Assembly (NCBI RefSeq): GCF_905220415.1
Contig: NC_059540.1
Span: 193,501 to 257,500, forward strand
DNA: 64,000 bases
Direction of reading: 5' to 3'
From: Colias croceus
Taxonomy: Eukaryota; Arthropoda; Insecta; Lepidoptera; Pieridae
Part shown: positions 12,365-24,161 of the stretch, one piece after another
Numbering within the stretch: position 1 is the first letter of the stretch
Layout: every line of letters starts with the position of its first letter
Notes under the pieces: model-generated
Told to the model about the DNA's origin: nothing
What the model saw: only the letters and a program-made list of their open reading frames with translations
Databases searched by the model: none
Translations under genes and position numbers: made by a program

Positions 12365-12613
12365 ATGAGCGCTGAGACAAACGTCAAAACGCAAAGGAAT
12401 AGAAGGAATCCGCTACGATAATAATTGTCATAAGCGTATGATGTGTTTTGCACAATTTTATTAAATTGCGACTGGATGAAAATTTTGTTCGTGATCGTCG
12501 TCGTCGTTGGTAGGGTGAACAAATCTTTAGTAAAACATCCAGTACGCTTATGTCAATTAGTATCGATAGCGGATTCTATTCCTTTGCGTTTTGACGTTTG
12601 TCTCGGCACTCAT
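12365..12613. mobile_element. Foldback MITE family A, copy 1
   Basis: The left end ATGAGCGCTGAGACAAACGT (12365) is inverted at the right as ACGTTTGTCTCGGCACTCAT (12613). The arms continue inward through AAAACGCAAAGGAATAG, a GCTATCGATA-like piece and ATAAGCGTA, about 75 bp in all. It contains GTCGTCGTCGTTGGTAGGGT. A second member of the family lies at 14428-15036. An open frame overlapping it reads only arm sequence and is not a gene. Confidence 0.75.
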
Positions 12614-12780
12614 TTGCTGTACAATATATTGTCAAAAACATCCATACAAGGAAGGAAGGAAAATAAATTTGCTCTTTCCCCTCCTGGTGCCTAAAAATAA
12701 TATGACATAATTTAAAATAAATTTTACGTAGAAAATTAATTGGTTATGGTTAGGGAGCCAGGTGCAAATTTGGTTAATTA

Positions 12781-13200
12781 TTTCCTCTCAAGAGATAATT
12801 CGTCAGACGCATCAGAGTATAGTATTATAAAGCCTCGTGAACGTCAGCTGGAGCTCGGTTGGGGGGAAGAGCGGTTGTAGCCTCCCACGCACGTAGGAAA
12901 AAAAAATACATTCATTCATTTCCTCTCAGCTAAAAATTTGTCAAATTGTAGCTAACCCAATATCTCAACGAAAAAAAATAATCAGCTGGTTACAACATGG
13001 TGTATTATACGTCAGCTGGTGTCTCGAACATGAAAAAAATAAAATTATTTTCCGTGATTTCCTCTCAAACAAAAATTTACCTGATGATAGCTTATATGTA
13101 ACTGTGGATATATATATAGGTCAGCTGGCTGTATCTTGGTGGAAAAACCGTCAGCTGATACTTTGAAAGTTATTACATAGGAGTTAGACAGAAGCATCTA
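12781..13200. repeat. Diverged ~139-bp tandem repeat rich in CAGCTG
   Basis: TTTCCTCTCA recurs at 12781, 12919 and 13058 (spacing 138 and 139), each followed by an AAAAATTTGTC-like segment and a TAGCT-containing segment. CAGCTG occurs at 12845, 12983, 13013, 13122 and 13152, mostly as TCAGCTGG. No coding sequence was seen. Confidence 0.6.
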
Positions 13201-13564
13201 TTGCCAATTTATATGCATCAACTGACTAGGTTTTCCTCGAATTATTGCTAGCTGATTTTTTTTATTTATCGCATCAGTATATTAACAATCAGCTCACAAA
13301 TTTTCATCTGAGATGAAATGACGTATCTTTAATTATTATCGTTATTTTTAAAAATTCAAGCAACACACGCTAGCATAATATAGACAGTAATAAAGTACGC
13401 TTGGAGGTGGTTAGTTGTGCGCATGATCGGGGTACTACGTACATTCAGCCACATCGGTAAACATGTTTTTACAAATATTATAAACTGCATTTAAAAATAA
13501 CTATCATATCATCAAATTCACATAATTACCTTAAAAGTTAAGTAGTAAATACTATGCAGTCACT

Positions 13565-13605
13565 ATTCCACGCGGACGAAGTCGCGGGCACAGCTAGTAG
13601 ATAAT
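13565..13605 (+). repeat. 3' end of a Helitron-like element
   Basis: CACGCGGACGAAGTCGCGGG followed by CACAGCTAGTAG matches the GACGGAGTCGCGGGCGGAAG CTAG ends of full copies in this window. It may be the 3' terminus of a composite that includes the CAGCTG repeat array to its left. Confidence 0.5.
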
Positions 13606-14427
13606 AATTTTACTCACTCTTGAAGTTGTGTTATAAGCCGTAAAAGTCGAGTCTGAAGTTACTGGTTTGGTAGTACTCTCAAATTATCATGGCAGAAATA
13701 TTTTGAATACAGTTTCTGTCTGGCAAAACATAGAAGGGTAATGAATACAAAGGCACAGATAAATGTAACGCGGATGTGTATCTTTCCTTAGATCTATTTA
13801 CACATGTTTCGCATAAATAAAATCAAAAATAGTGAGTGCTCAATTTGCGAATTTATGAGTTCAGTTTAATGATATCATAATTTTCGGTTGAAGATAAATG
13901 GCTTCCGGCTCTCTCGAGGAAATACAGCGAAAACACATAAATAATATTTTGGTATGACATTGAGCGGAGTAGCGACAATACGTGTGACGTGCATTTTTTA
14001 ATACAGAATTATTTTACACTGATCAAAACAATCTTCTTCAAATTCCTCATCTTCAAAAATTCTTGCATGTATCTTTTTATCATGGTCACACGTATAAGTG
14101 ATGTTTGAATATAATTTATGTATTAATAGTCCATACTTAATATAGAGTAAATATGATAGGTATGTACTATGTACAGTACAGTGTACACGGAGATGTACAA
14201 ACAGTTTACATCGTTAAATGTAAATAAAATCAAGTAGATGATTTTTTTAACTTAAAGTGGTTTTGGATAGGTATGCGATTTTTTATAAACAAGACAAAGT
14301 TTAGCAAATAAGAGAAAATAAAATTGGAAAATACACTAGAAAACCATATTAAAAATGTTTTATATTTCAGAGTTTTCATTGTATTACAGATTTGTTATCT
14401 GACAGAAGAATGTTTGTAAACAAACCA

Positions 14428-15036
14428 GAGCGCCGAGACAAATGTCAAAACGCCAAGGAATAGAATACGCTATCGATAGAAATTGACATAAGCGTACGAT
14501 GTTTTGCCTAAGGATTCGGTCACCCTACCAACGACAATGACGACCACGAACAAAATTTTCAACCAGTCGCAATTAAATAAAATTGTGCAAAACATAATTA
14601 AAATGACATTTAAGAATTTCCTGTCGTATTGGTGTTTGGAAACATTTTTTTTTGAGATCAATGAATAAACAAACAGATTTTTCATAGAAACGGAGGCTCC
14701 TAGAAAAAAATTTATTTAACATTTTTTATAGATAATTAGATGATCTACAATTTTGGTTCAGGTGATTGTATGATAAACTTATCGTCTCAGCGAAAATCGC
14801 AAAAAAACCCTATTTTTTTATTAATTGACCTCGAAATTTTTTATTTCCGAGTACTAGAATGACGAGAGATTTAAATATTGATTTTGAACAAATTTCGGCA
14901 AGATTGGAATTTTGGTCGTGGTTTTCTTCGTCGTTGGTAGTGTGACCGAACCATTACCAAAATGTCATGAGCTTATGTCAATAATTAGCGTTAGCAGTTT
15001 CTATTCCATGGCGTTATGTACGTTTGTCTAAAGGCC
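14428..15036. mobile_element. Foldback MITE family A, copy 2 (longer)
   Basis: The left end GAGCGCCGAGACAAATGTCA (about 14429) and AACGCCAAGGAATAG are inverted at the right (CTATTCCATGGCGTT, ACGTTTGTCT near 15028). Inner parts also pair: GGTCACCCTACCAACGAC near 14519 with GTCGTTGGTAGTGTGACC near 14930. The copy shares its arms with the element at 12365-12613 but has about 360 extra internal bases. Terminal bases are more decayed than in copy 1 and the right boundary is approximate. Confidence 0.7.
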
Positions 15037-16054
15037 CTACTAACACGTTTATAGCAATTGTATTTTAATCAAAACCTACCCAATACATATTTGATTGCGA
15101 GAGTTTTGTCAATATGTGTGTCGATATGAGTATGACATTATCACTTATAATGATACAATTGATTGACGTCAAATGTTCGTCATTACGAGATAAGTGGCGC
15201 CGGGATAAATTAGGCCTTCCGAGAATTGTTTAATTACTAGTTCTTAGGTCTTCTGCGAACAAATGCTACGAATCGGTTGGGTGTAATTGATGGAGGCGGT
15301 ATGGGCTAGTTGACATATATTTCTAGCAATTGTGGAAATTAAGGGAACATGAATTTAATTGAATATTTATTTGATGTATATCAGACGCTTATCAGCTGAT
15401 GATTATCAATTAAGAAATAAAATAAAACTGTCATATAAATGTGCATGCACATTGTACAAAGTTTTCTTTGACTATTGTAGAGCTTCTAAGATAAAGTTTT
15501 ATATAATTTATATTGTTAAAAAAATAATTGAAAAGTTCGAATATCACATTACAACGAATATTAGCATAGCTTGTTTTATGTATCTGTATATGTGCGTGCG
15601 TGTTTATATACACATACACATGTGTGTGTGTTTGGCATAGAGAATGAATAGCCTTTACATCTCACCGCTTTTTCGCCAAACTGTTTAAAACCATGTTTAA
15701 ATAAACGATTATAATGGGAACTTGTTTATAAAGTACGAAACAATCTTTCACAGTGAACGTTTAACGAAATATTTCGATTGATTTCATAAATAAGTCAATT
15801 ATCGCATCTGCCTTGTACAGCGTTCCGTTCGGATCGTGTAGAATATACAAAAATCAAAGGCGGTCAGTGACAGTCGCTGTTGCTAATTGGAGAAACGCCT
15901 GTGCCAAATGCGATGAACCCTGTGGGAACAATATTTTTCAGATCATAATAATATTTTTATGACACTATAATATTATGTATGTGTTAACGATCTCTCCGCC
16001 CGCGTCTTATAAATCTGAGGCTTAACAAGGTTTACAGGTTGAAATAATAAGATT
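15037..16054. other. AT-rich noncoding tract
   Basis: Contains a short TG/CA dinucleotide stretch at about 15595-15632. No gene was recognised. Confidence 0.4.
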
Positions 16055-16148
16055 ATTATTAATCCCACTATGATGAGGAAAAGCAGATGCTTAGAAATAA
16101 AAAATAAAAAAATAATTAAATAATCCACATCATAGTGGGATTATTTGT
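16055..16148. repeat. Short inverted-repeat element (~94 bp)
   Basis: ATTAATCCCACTATGATG at 16058-16075 pairs with CATCATAGTGGGATTATT at 16128-16145 around an AT-rich loop of about 52 bases. Too short for coding; either a very small MITE or a deleted larger one. Confidence 0.6.
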
Positions 16149-16689
16149 GTAGGTAGGTACGTTAAGGTATTTCATATTGAAGAAGGGTTAATTAATATTT
16201 ACGCATGCCTACGTACAGTTATGTAAAATCTTTGTCAAAATCAAAATAAATAGTGTTACTAGTCATACAAAAAGTTTATTATATTTATATACTATATTAT
16301 TTCTAGTGATGCATTGATTATAAAGAAAACATATTAAAGAATTTAATTTTTGTACTGTTATTAAGTCTAAAGATAGACGAAACTTAGTCGCTTTAATTAA
16401 TTTGTAGGCTTCTCGGTTTACTCGGCTTCAGAAAACTATTCAGTTCGATGACATTGCTTTAAACTTGAAGGACAATAAAGGTCATTTTACCTGTTATACT
16501 TTTGATTTTTCGATGAATTTATTCTTTAGAAATGAAAAATCTTTTTTGTAGGACTTTGGTTAGTGGATTCAGATGGTGTTCGAAACGTCGTCAAATAACG
16601 ATTATAAACACGTCGCTTTTTAAATTTATTAAAAATGGTTTAATTTCTAATTGTATCGCTAAATATTAGTCAGTAAAACATATTTTGAT

Positions 16690-16905
16690 TTCATGCAAGT
16701 ATGAACCAACTGGATTACCAAAAACCCGCATAGTTCCCGTTCTTGTGGGATTTCCAGGATCAAAAGTAACTTGTCTTTTTCTGGGTCTTCAGCTACCTAC
16801 ATATCGAATTTCATTATAATCGGTTCAGTAGTATTTACGTGAAAGATTAACAAACATCTATCCTCACAATCTTTCGCATTTATAATATCAATAGGATTAG
16901 TAGTA
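16690..16905 (-). repeat. Helitron-like/SINE remnant, minus strand
   Basis: AAAACCCGCATAGTTCCCGT, TGTGGGATTTCC, ATTATAATCGGTTCAGTAGT and CTTTCGCATTTATAATATCA are reverse complements of blocks in the plus-strand copies at 25.7 and 48.5 kb (ATTATAAATGCGAAAG ... GGAAATCCCACGGGAACGGG). The CTAG end is degraded. Confidence 0.55.
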
Positions 16906-18226
16906 TTTACCACATCACAATGAAAACGTTCTCGTATATGCAATTCACAATTTGCTTCGTCAAGATTTTCCTGCTATGAATTTTCTTTTCATCGCGCTGC
17001 ATGCAAAGGCCAGTGACCTCAGCATCGCGCTGACCCGCGGTGTGGTCGAAATATTGGACGCCAGATATAGCGCAACACCGCAACGACAGCTTTACTGCAT
17101 GTATTTTTGGAGAGCTTTCTTTGATACTCACTCTCAATTTTATTGTACAAACGTGCATTGATGTTCAAAGAGCAACTATATATATAATGTATTCCAAATT
17201 TTTGCTAGATTTTGCTATGCTTTTTCATGAAATCTAAAATTAATTTCCTCATATATTTGCAGTTCTTGGTATCGTTTGCTTGCAATCCAGGTTGAAAGTA
17301 ACTTTTTAAATATATTTTGCACTACTATAGTCAATGCTTACTTTATATCAATGTCAAGTACATTAGTATTATTAAGAGGGTTTGTGGGAACCAGTAACAT
17401 ACACTGAACACCGATATTATACGACATTTAAGTACATTTAATATAAAGTTTAATATAAGTAATAGTGAACTTTCTGAACCTTTTCGCAATTCAAAGTTGT
17501 ACTGGCATTTTTTCTGATTCTTGCTAATGAAGTGACAAGTTGTTTTTAACGAAGGATTGTGCAACGAAACATCACGTGAAGTAATTAAATTGTCTGTCAG
17601 AGATGTAGTAAAAGATCAGGGTCGGAGTTTGGAGACTAGAAGAACTAATTTAAGTTAATTAATTATTATGTTTCATCTAAGTCTGTTACGGATCACTCCT
17701 TTCACACTTATTAAGCCGAGAGTAGAAGGATACTGGGCAGTGGGCTCTATCCGCAGTGAAAACCATTGAAAATAATTTAAAACAGTTTTATATTGCTCGT
17801 TTTTCTAGGGTCGGTTACAGGAGACTCGGTTACTTAATGTTCCTAGGGCTTTTCCTCAATCCACCCAGATTTGAATTGTAACAATAGGCATACAACAATA
17901 TTAATACCTATATATATTTTATATCATTCATTTTTAAGTACAACAATTATTTGGTGACGCAATACACTAACAATTTTTTTTACCTACTAACTTACTAAGT
18001 GTATTCTCCATAGGACAATAAATAGAGCCTCCTGTGGAGTCCGTCTGGTTGTAAATAGAAAGTTCTAGACTGTATCGTTGCAACCTTGAAACTATTCAGA
18101 CTTCAGTCTTACTCATTAGTACGAGTATCTTAATACGGTGGCATTTACAGTATTATTTGGTTGAATTAAAATATTTAAATTTGTTTACGAAAACGATTAG
18201 GTATATGAGTCTAACCCGATATATAT
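16906..18226. other. Noncoding tract with one GC-richer patch
   Basis: From about 16975 to 17160 the composition is GC-richer (GCAAAGGCCAGTGACCTCAG, GCGCTGACCCGCGGTGTGGT) and both strands have open frames of 69-83 codons, none with a recognisable domain. The rest is AT-rich with nothing to report. Confidence 0.4.
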
Positions 18227-18263
18227 AATGTAAAATTAAGTTTATCTAACTTAATTTTACATT
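18227..18263. repeat. Perfect 16-bp hairpin
   Basis: AATGTAAAATTAAGTT at 18227-18242 is followed by TATCT and then its exact complement AACTTAATTTTACATT (18248-18263). Being AT-only it could be chance or a MITE remnant. Confidence 0.6.
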
Positions 18264-18908
18264 CATCTAGTAGCTCCTTTTTTATTGTGTTTTTTTCAAA
18301 CATAAATGTACAAACATCCGTTTGAATTGATTAATAAGCATTATTTTTTTTAGGAATTTAGGCAATACGTAGGACAATACTGAGATATTCGAGAGTAGAT
18401 AGTGATTAGTGTTGATAAAACATTGCTTATATAATCAAAATTTAATAATTTGCTTTACTTTCGAGTTAAAGCAATAATTACAGTATAAACTTAATCAAAT
18501 AAAAACAATATTTAGTACATTTTAATGGTTTATTTACTTATGAAGCAGAGCGGACGCGGCGCGCCACATCCGAAAGTGGTACCAAATTTAATTTAATTTG
18601 TCGCTATAAAGCTTTTATTGATTTTTGGTTATGCGAACGTTTCCTGGAGTAATTGTGATGTAATTTTAAAATTAATTATGGTGAAAATTGAATATTTAAC
18701 AACTTCGCATGAGCGAGGTGGTGGTCGTAATTTTATCAACGTGAAAAAATGATGAATGAATGATGTAATGTTTGAGATTGTGCTTGTATTGCCAAAATGA
18801 ATAGTAATTTTTATAAAGATTCTCCGTCTAGTTGGTTCACCTAATTTTTAAAGCAAAGAACCTCTTTAATTTAACCTTCAGCTCAAGATACACCTTACTA
18901 TCTAATTA

Positions 18909-19083
18909 AGGGTCGATTTTTCAATGCTTGGATAAAACTTATCCGTCCAATAAAGTATTACACGATAATATTAAAATGTCACGTAAACTGTCAAATACGG
19001 GCAATTAGAATACGTTTTTAAAATGGTAGTTTTATACATTATTCGACGAATAAGTTTTAACCAAGGATTGAAAAATCAGCCCT
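18909..19083. mobile_element. 175-bp MITE with TA flanks (AGGGCTGATTTTTCAAT type)
   Basis: The left end AGGGTCGATTTTTCAATGCT (18909) and the reverse complement of the right end, AGGGCTGATTTTTCAATCCT (19083), agree over about 40 bases with few changes, continuing through TTGGATAAAACTTAT-like sequence. TA flanks both sides (18907-18908, 19084-19085). I recognise it as a MITE type that is abundant in Lepidoptera. Confidence 0.8.
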
Positions 19084-19493
19084 TAGATTTAAGAAGTAAT
19101 TATGTTTCAAATAGTAATAAGAGCTTCCTAAAGACTTTATTTTTCGTCAACGACGTCAAGGTGTCAGATATTTAATAAATAAGCTCCATTTTATACTTCA
19201 GTACATTATCAACGCACATTTATATTCTCGATAAGCCAAAGCGTGTGGCGAATCGATCACGCATATTAGTTATACGGTATCAGGTACTTAAGTCTACGAT
19301 AAGAAAGCCCATACGTAAATTCTAAAGATTTTCATCTTTAGATAAGAAACCGGACAAAGCTCATATCGTAGTATTATAGTATAGTATTCGTGTTAAAATT
19401 CAGATTTGTCGAATGGATTATGTATGTTTCATCAGATTACAAGTTGTAGAAGGAGTCTTTAGAATGATAAAGACAAATCTGGACCAGCGGTAT

Positions 19494-19681
19494 CTATACT
19501 AATATTATAAAGCTGAAGAGTTTGTTTGCTTGTTTGAACGCGCTAATCTCAGGAACTACTGGTCCGATTTGAAAATTTATTTCGGTGTTAGATAGCGCAT
19601 TTATCGAAGGCTATATATTATCATCACGCTAAGACCAACAGGAGCGGAGCAATGCGGGTGAAACCGCGGAGCACAGCTAGT
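19494..19681 (+). mobile_element. Helitron-like non-autonomous element (Lep1-type), copy 1
   Basis: TATACTAATATTATAAAGCT begins the element. GAACGCGCTAATCTCAGGAA, a TTTCGGTGTTAGATAGCGCA segment and GATCACGCTAAGACC-like sequence follow, and it ends GGGTGAAACCGCGGAGCACA then GCTAG. The 3' CTAG preceded by a GC-rich short hairpin is the usual Helitron end. The layout is the same in copies at 27.3, 35.9 and 47.1 kb. Confidence 0.75.
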
Positions 19682-20326
19682 ATCAAATAATATCATGTAG
19701 GTACTTACAAACTAATATTATAAACGTACGATTATAAGGCGAGGAATGTACTCAGCAAGGACAAAAGGAAAGGCTTCACCGACGCATAAACTGTGGAAAC
19801 AATATTTTAACGCACACGCAACCTGCAACTTTTGCACGAAATGCCATAAAAGTTATCATGATTTATTTCATACAATAATATAACTTTATGACTTTATTTC
19901 AGCAATGTCAGGTGAAAGGATATAATATCTATGAGAACATCATTAACATTATTAAAGCAAAACTTTTGTATGATGGTTGGAAGAGATTGGTTGCCCTATA
20001 ACGCAAAGTTATAAGTTAAATATTTGGCTGGAATTTCATACGCAAATATTATATGGCTTGAAATGTAATAAATCCCCTCTTTATCCAAGTCGGTTACACG
20101 CGACTCGCGAATAGGTTCAGAATAATGTACCGTAGGTGTCTAAATTATTCGATATTTCGCAACGTTGTTCTGTCTTGACACCCGAAAAAAATTACCTATG
20201 ACCTACGCACAAATCTACTGATTCAAAATGAATTTTGTGAAAATTCGTGAAGCTGTTTGGAAATAAATTAACAAAATATATATTATATTTTATAGAGAAT
20301 TAATAAAAATAACTTAATATTTAATC

Positions 20327-20360
20327 TACTAGCTGACCCTACAGAAGTTAACCAATATAC
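20327..20360 (-). repeat. Repeat terminus CTAGCTGACCC (remnant)
   Basis: CTACTAGCTGACCCTACAGA followed by AGTTAACC resembles the reverse complement of a common lepidopteran repeat end (GAACTTCGCCGGGTCAGCTAG). A plus-oriented remnant of the same end, CGAAGTTCGCCGTGTCTTAG then CTAGTA, occurs at about 23010-23037. The bodies are not recognisable. Confidence 0.4.
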
Positions 20361-22904
20361 ATATAAAAAGCCAAACGCCTGAAGTTGTAATAGTTATAAA
20401 CTTTTCTGACCCTTTCCTAAAAGTATTGGAAAACTTAATAAATATAAGTGAATCGGCAATGGTCTTGGGTAAGGAAAAACATATCTATTTATTTAGACAA
20501 TAATATAATGTGCAATAAAGATCTATTTAAAATAAAAGGTGCTTATTTTAAATATTAGAAAAGACATGTGGAGATATGTTGGTTTTTTCCTTACATCTAG
20601 CTACCTGATACCGGTATGTTTCTTATTGAGGATATAATTTAATATACTCGGAAACAACCCTTATTCTAGTAGGTACCATGTAAAAACCTATGGTCACTTC
20701 CTTTCAACCGTTTACGGTATAACTAACTAACATACAACTCAAATCCCGTGACTAGTCCCATAGTGAGGTTGTTCACTCTATACAACATAGTTTTTGTCCA
20801 AAGCTGGTTTATGTCTTCGGAGAATTGCTTTTTAATCATTCATGTATGTTAATCAAGTTAGCAAGAAAAGACGTATTGCTATTGGCAATTATTATGTAAA
20901 TATTTGCATATTTAAGTTCATCGTTTTTTTTATTACAGTAGGTGAGTAAGGTTTATTTCTCATGGAATGAATACGCATACAAAATGAATTTAGTAGACTA
21001 CTTAAGTATCTATGTTAAATACTACAACGAATATAAAATTTATTAAATAAATGGACGGCATTCTTCCACACATAGTGATTAAGTACATAATATGGAAGTT
21101 GTTTAAATAGAGCGAAATATAATAAAAATTTCCAATACCAACCGTAATTTCTCACTGGATAAATATGGTCTATACATCAAATAAACGCTTTATGAAGTTC
21201 ATTGTATGAAACGTATGAAACAGTAATTAGTGTCGAAGTGTCGTTGTCTCCAATATATCAGAGAGACAAGTGGCAATCATCGCGTTATTAGTTTGGGATG
21301 GAAACAATTTGGAGCCAGGCTCGTGGGAAATATCAGATATTAGTTAATTTATAGATTCGGTTTCACTTGACCTTTTTGCGATTTATTATTCTTAAATCGC
21401 ATATTAATTAAATTTTATAATCACAGTTTTGAGTAGTATAGGTATTAAATAAATATTATATGTAGATGCATCATATTTTATCTAATATTTTTAAAGGTCT
21501 ACCTACCATTTTCTTATGATTTAGCTTTCCTCTCCTTCTTGTTCCAATATTATTAACATATTTCTTATTTGTTTGTTACTATACAATACGAAATCAATTT
21601 CAATGTTAATTAAATGACCGATAAACTCAAAAACGACTACACTGATTTCATACTGTTTCGATTGATTGATGAATGCCTTAATGGTTCTCAAGGAAGGTGG
21701 AAGGCTAATATTATAATCATATTAAACATGTGTATTTTGAGTTCAAAGAAATTAGTTGGATGTATTTGTTCTAGTAAATAGCCGTGTTGGTACAATACAA
21801 TGTTTAATGCAAACTATTTTGGTTACGTTTAGATTGCAGGTCGCGGCAGTAACACTACGATTCTACGAACTGTTCAAATGTATGACCACATTATTACTCA
21901 CAAATAACTTATTTATGGAAACGACAAAACGTATTTTTGTGGTAAATCTTTGTGGTATAGAAATTATCGTATGGTTATAATAGGTTCATAAATCATAATT
22001 CTTCTCTTGTTTTGGTAATAAAACGTAATTATTATCATTTGCGTTACATTATGATGGCATGGTGAAGATTAACATCTAGTTACTAGCTTTTAAAGGTGAC
22101 GGCAATTTGTAACTAGGTAAATAAACCACTACAAATCTATAAGATACGACTCTATAGACATTTATTAATCTAACGTCTCTTCTCAAACAAAATGTTTTTA
22201 TTGGATATTTCGAAGTTGTGATTTATAGGTATCATAAATGTATGTATCGTTGCACATAGGTAAGTACTTTCATTTTATGACCTGTAATAGATTTCTCAGA
22301 AAAGCACTCTTACCATACCAACAGTATAGATACAAAGTGTGAAGAAATAGCACAGTCTATAATATTATGTGGTCTATAGCATAACCATAAAGTGTGTAAA
22401 TATTTTAAATAATAAGTTTGTTTGTATGCTTCATTTCAGGGCATTATTCCCGTCGAGTGGACTGCCACACTATAATTTATACCCCTGCAGCGTAAGTTTG
22501 GCTGGTTCATTCGAATTTAGTCACCGTGACCGAAAAAGAAGCATATTGCTGTTTTAACTTCAATCCAAAGCAGTCAGTAAATGTATATATGATTCATAAA
22601 AGCATATTGTTCTACATAATATAGTAGTACAAGAGAGCATTTCATCGATAATCCGCCATAAACTGTATCAGGCTATGTGAGTCACTTGGCCCACTTGTTC
22701 TCCTTTGTTTACAATTACGCACTCGCTGCTCGCTGTTTATGATTACCTGTTAATTATTTTAGTAATAGTTTATTTTTGAACACTTACTTGCCTATAGACT
22801 TGAATTTTGAAGTACTACGCCACCACTGCCTTATGTAATATTCATAATAATAAAATACTTTGATATATTTATCTAAATTATTCATTATTTTGTATAAATA
22901 ATAA

Positions 22905-22957
22905 GTATTACCACAGTATTACAATATTATTTTCCTATGGTAATACTGTGGTATTAC
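22905..22957. repeat. 18-bp hairpin (GTATTACCACAGTATTAC)
   Basis: GTATTACCACAGTATTAC (22905-22922) pairs with GTAATACTGTGGTATTAC (22940-22957), one mismatch, loop of 17 bases. Stem length and loop are in the range of a small hairpin RNA, but no supporting context was seen. Confidence 0.55.
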
Positions 22958-23009
22958 CTACGTTCATCAAAGCCTAAAAGGTAACAAGACATTTATTGAC
23001 TGTTAAGCG

Positions 23010-23037
23010 GTACGAAGTTCGCCGTGTCTTAGCTAGT
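23010..23037 (+). repeat. Repeat terminus GTTCGCCG...CTAG (remnant)
   Basis: ACGAAGTTCGCCGTGTCTTA followed by GCTAGTA resembles the 3' end of a Helitron-like element. Its body to the left is too diverged to trace. Confidence 0.4.
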
Positions 23038-23886
23038 ATATTATTAATAAATAATTCACGTTTCTACGCAATTATATCTTACTCTTATTTACCGTAGATG
23101 TCGACGGATTACTTGATAAGAACATTGCTTTATTCGCCGTTAATTTGTTGCGTAAAAGATCAATGTTTGTGTGTGGTTGCATTCCCAGGAAGAACTATGA
23201 ATAATATTATTTTTGGCATAGAAAATTCAGCTAGTATAAAGAGAATAGATGCAATAGGTGGTAAACGCTTTTGTCTATACATTCCTCATATATGGGCATG
23301 GGACCTTACATATAAATCAAATAATAGCTGTACCGTAAAGTGGGGTTATTTGGTACAAAATTTATCGAAAAAAATATATTGTAACGAAGTATGTACATCT
23401 AATCCTATTTTGATATTTGTTTTTGACAGATTCTACAGTGATATACCACTGGCTAGCACTGCCAACCCTATAAGGATTAAAATACCAAAGATATTATTTT
23501 TTAAAAGTGCTGTTCCAATTATCGCAACATGGGGATTTTTTGGAATTTGATACAGATTGTTCTTTTGTTTCAAAAGATTTTGGAAACTTTTGATTTGAGC
23601 AAGTTAAGCGATATTCGGAATTACGATACGGTAAATGACCTTTTAAAATAATAGAGCTCTTGTTCTTTTACGTTGTTACAATCCAGTTACTTTCCGAATG
23701 AAAGTTTACCATATGAATAGAGTGCCACTATATTTGGGGATATTTGGAATTAGTATAGTCATTCGTTGGAACTTTAGTTGGCAAATGTAGGATATATTTG
23801 GAATAATTTAAGGGGAAGTCAACACAAAAATAAAAAAATCAGTACTTTTATAATATATTTTCTGGATATTTGCACCCTCTTTTATT

Positions 23887-24145
23887 AACCGACTTCAAAA
23901 AAAAAGGAGGAGGTTATCAATTCGGCCGGTATATTTTTTTTTTTTTTTTTTTTTTTTTATGTATGTACACCGATTACTCCGAGGTTTCTGAACCGATTTA
24001 CGTGATTCTTTTTTTGTTCGATGCGGGATGGTGTCGAATTGGTCCCATAAAAATTTTATTCGGATAGGCCTAGTAGTTTTTATTTTATGAGCATTTTTGT
24101 CTGTAGGTATTTGTAAATTTTGCAAGTGCAAGTTTGAAGTCGGTT
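23887..24145. mobile_element. MITE-like element with AACCGACTTCAAA inverted ends
   Basis: The left end is AACCGACTTCAAA at 23887 and the right end TTTGAAGTCGGTT ends at 24145, a perfect 13-bp inverted repeat enclosing 259 bp. The inside has GGAGGAGGTTATCAATTCGG, a T run of about 25 bases (23934-23958), and CCGATTACTCCGAGG followed by CTGAACCGATTT. I recognise this as a repeat that is common in lepidopteran genomes. It sits inside the pogo-like transposon next to the truncated end of its transposase gene, so it is younger than that transposon. No clear target duplication was seen. Confidence 0.7.
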
Positions 24146-24161
24146 GTTTTTAACGCAGTTA

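Larger units (their letters stand above)
19682..23009. other. AT-rich noncoding tract
   Basis: Apart from the small repeat remnant at 20327 and the hairpin at 22905, no gene or element was recognised. Open frames are short and lack domains. Confidence 0.4.

Noticed and set aside
16907..17161. Overlapping 83- and 69-codon frames on opposite strands
   Set aside because: No known motif, no splice context, and frames on both strands show the cause is local composition.
23098..23550. 150-codon plus-strand open frame
   Set aside because: It crosses the left boundary of the pogo-like transposon (23333), lacks any recognisable domain and so is likely chance.
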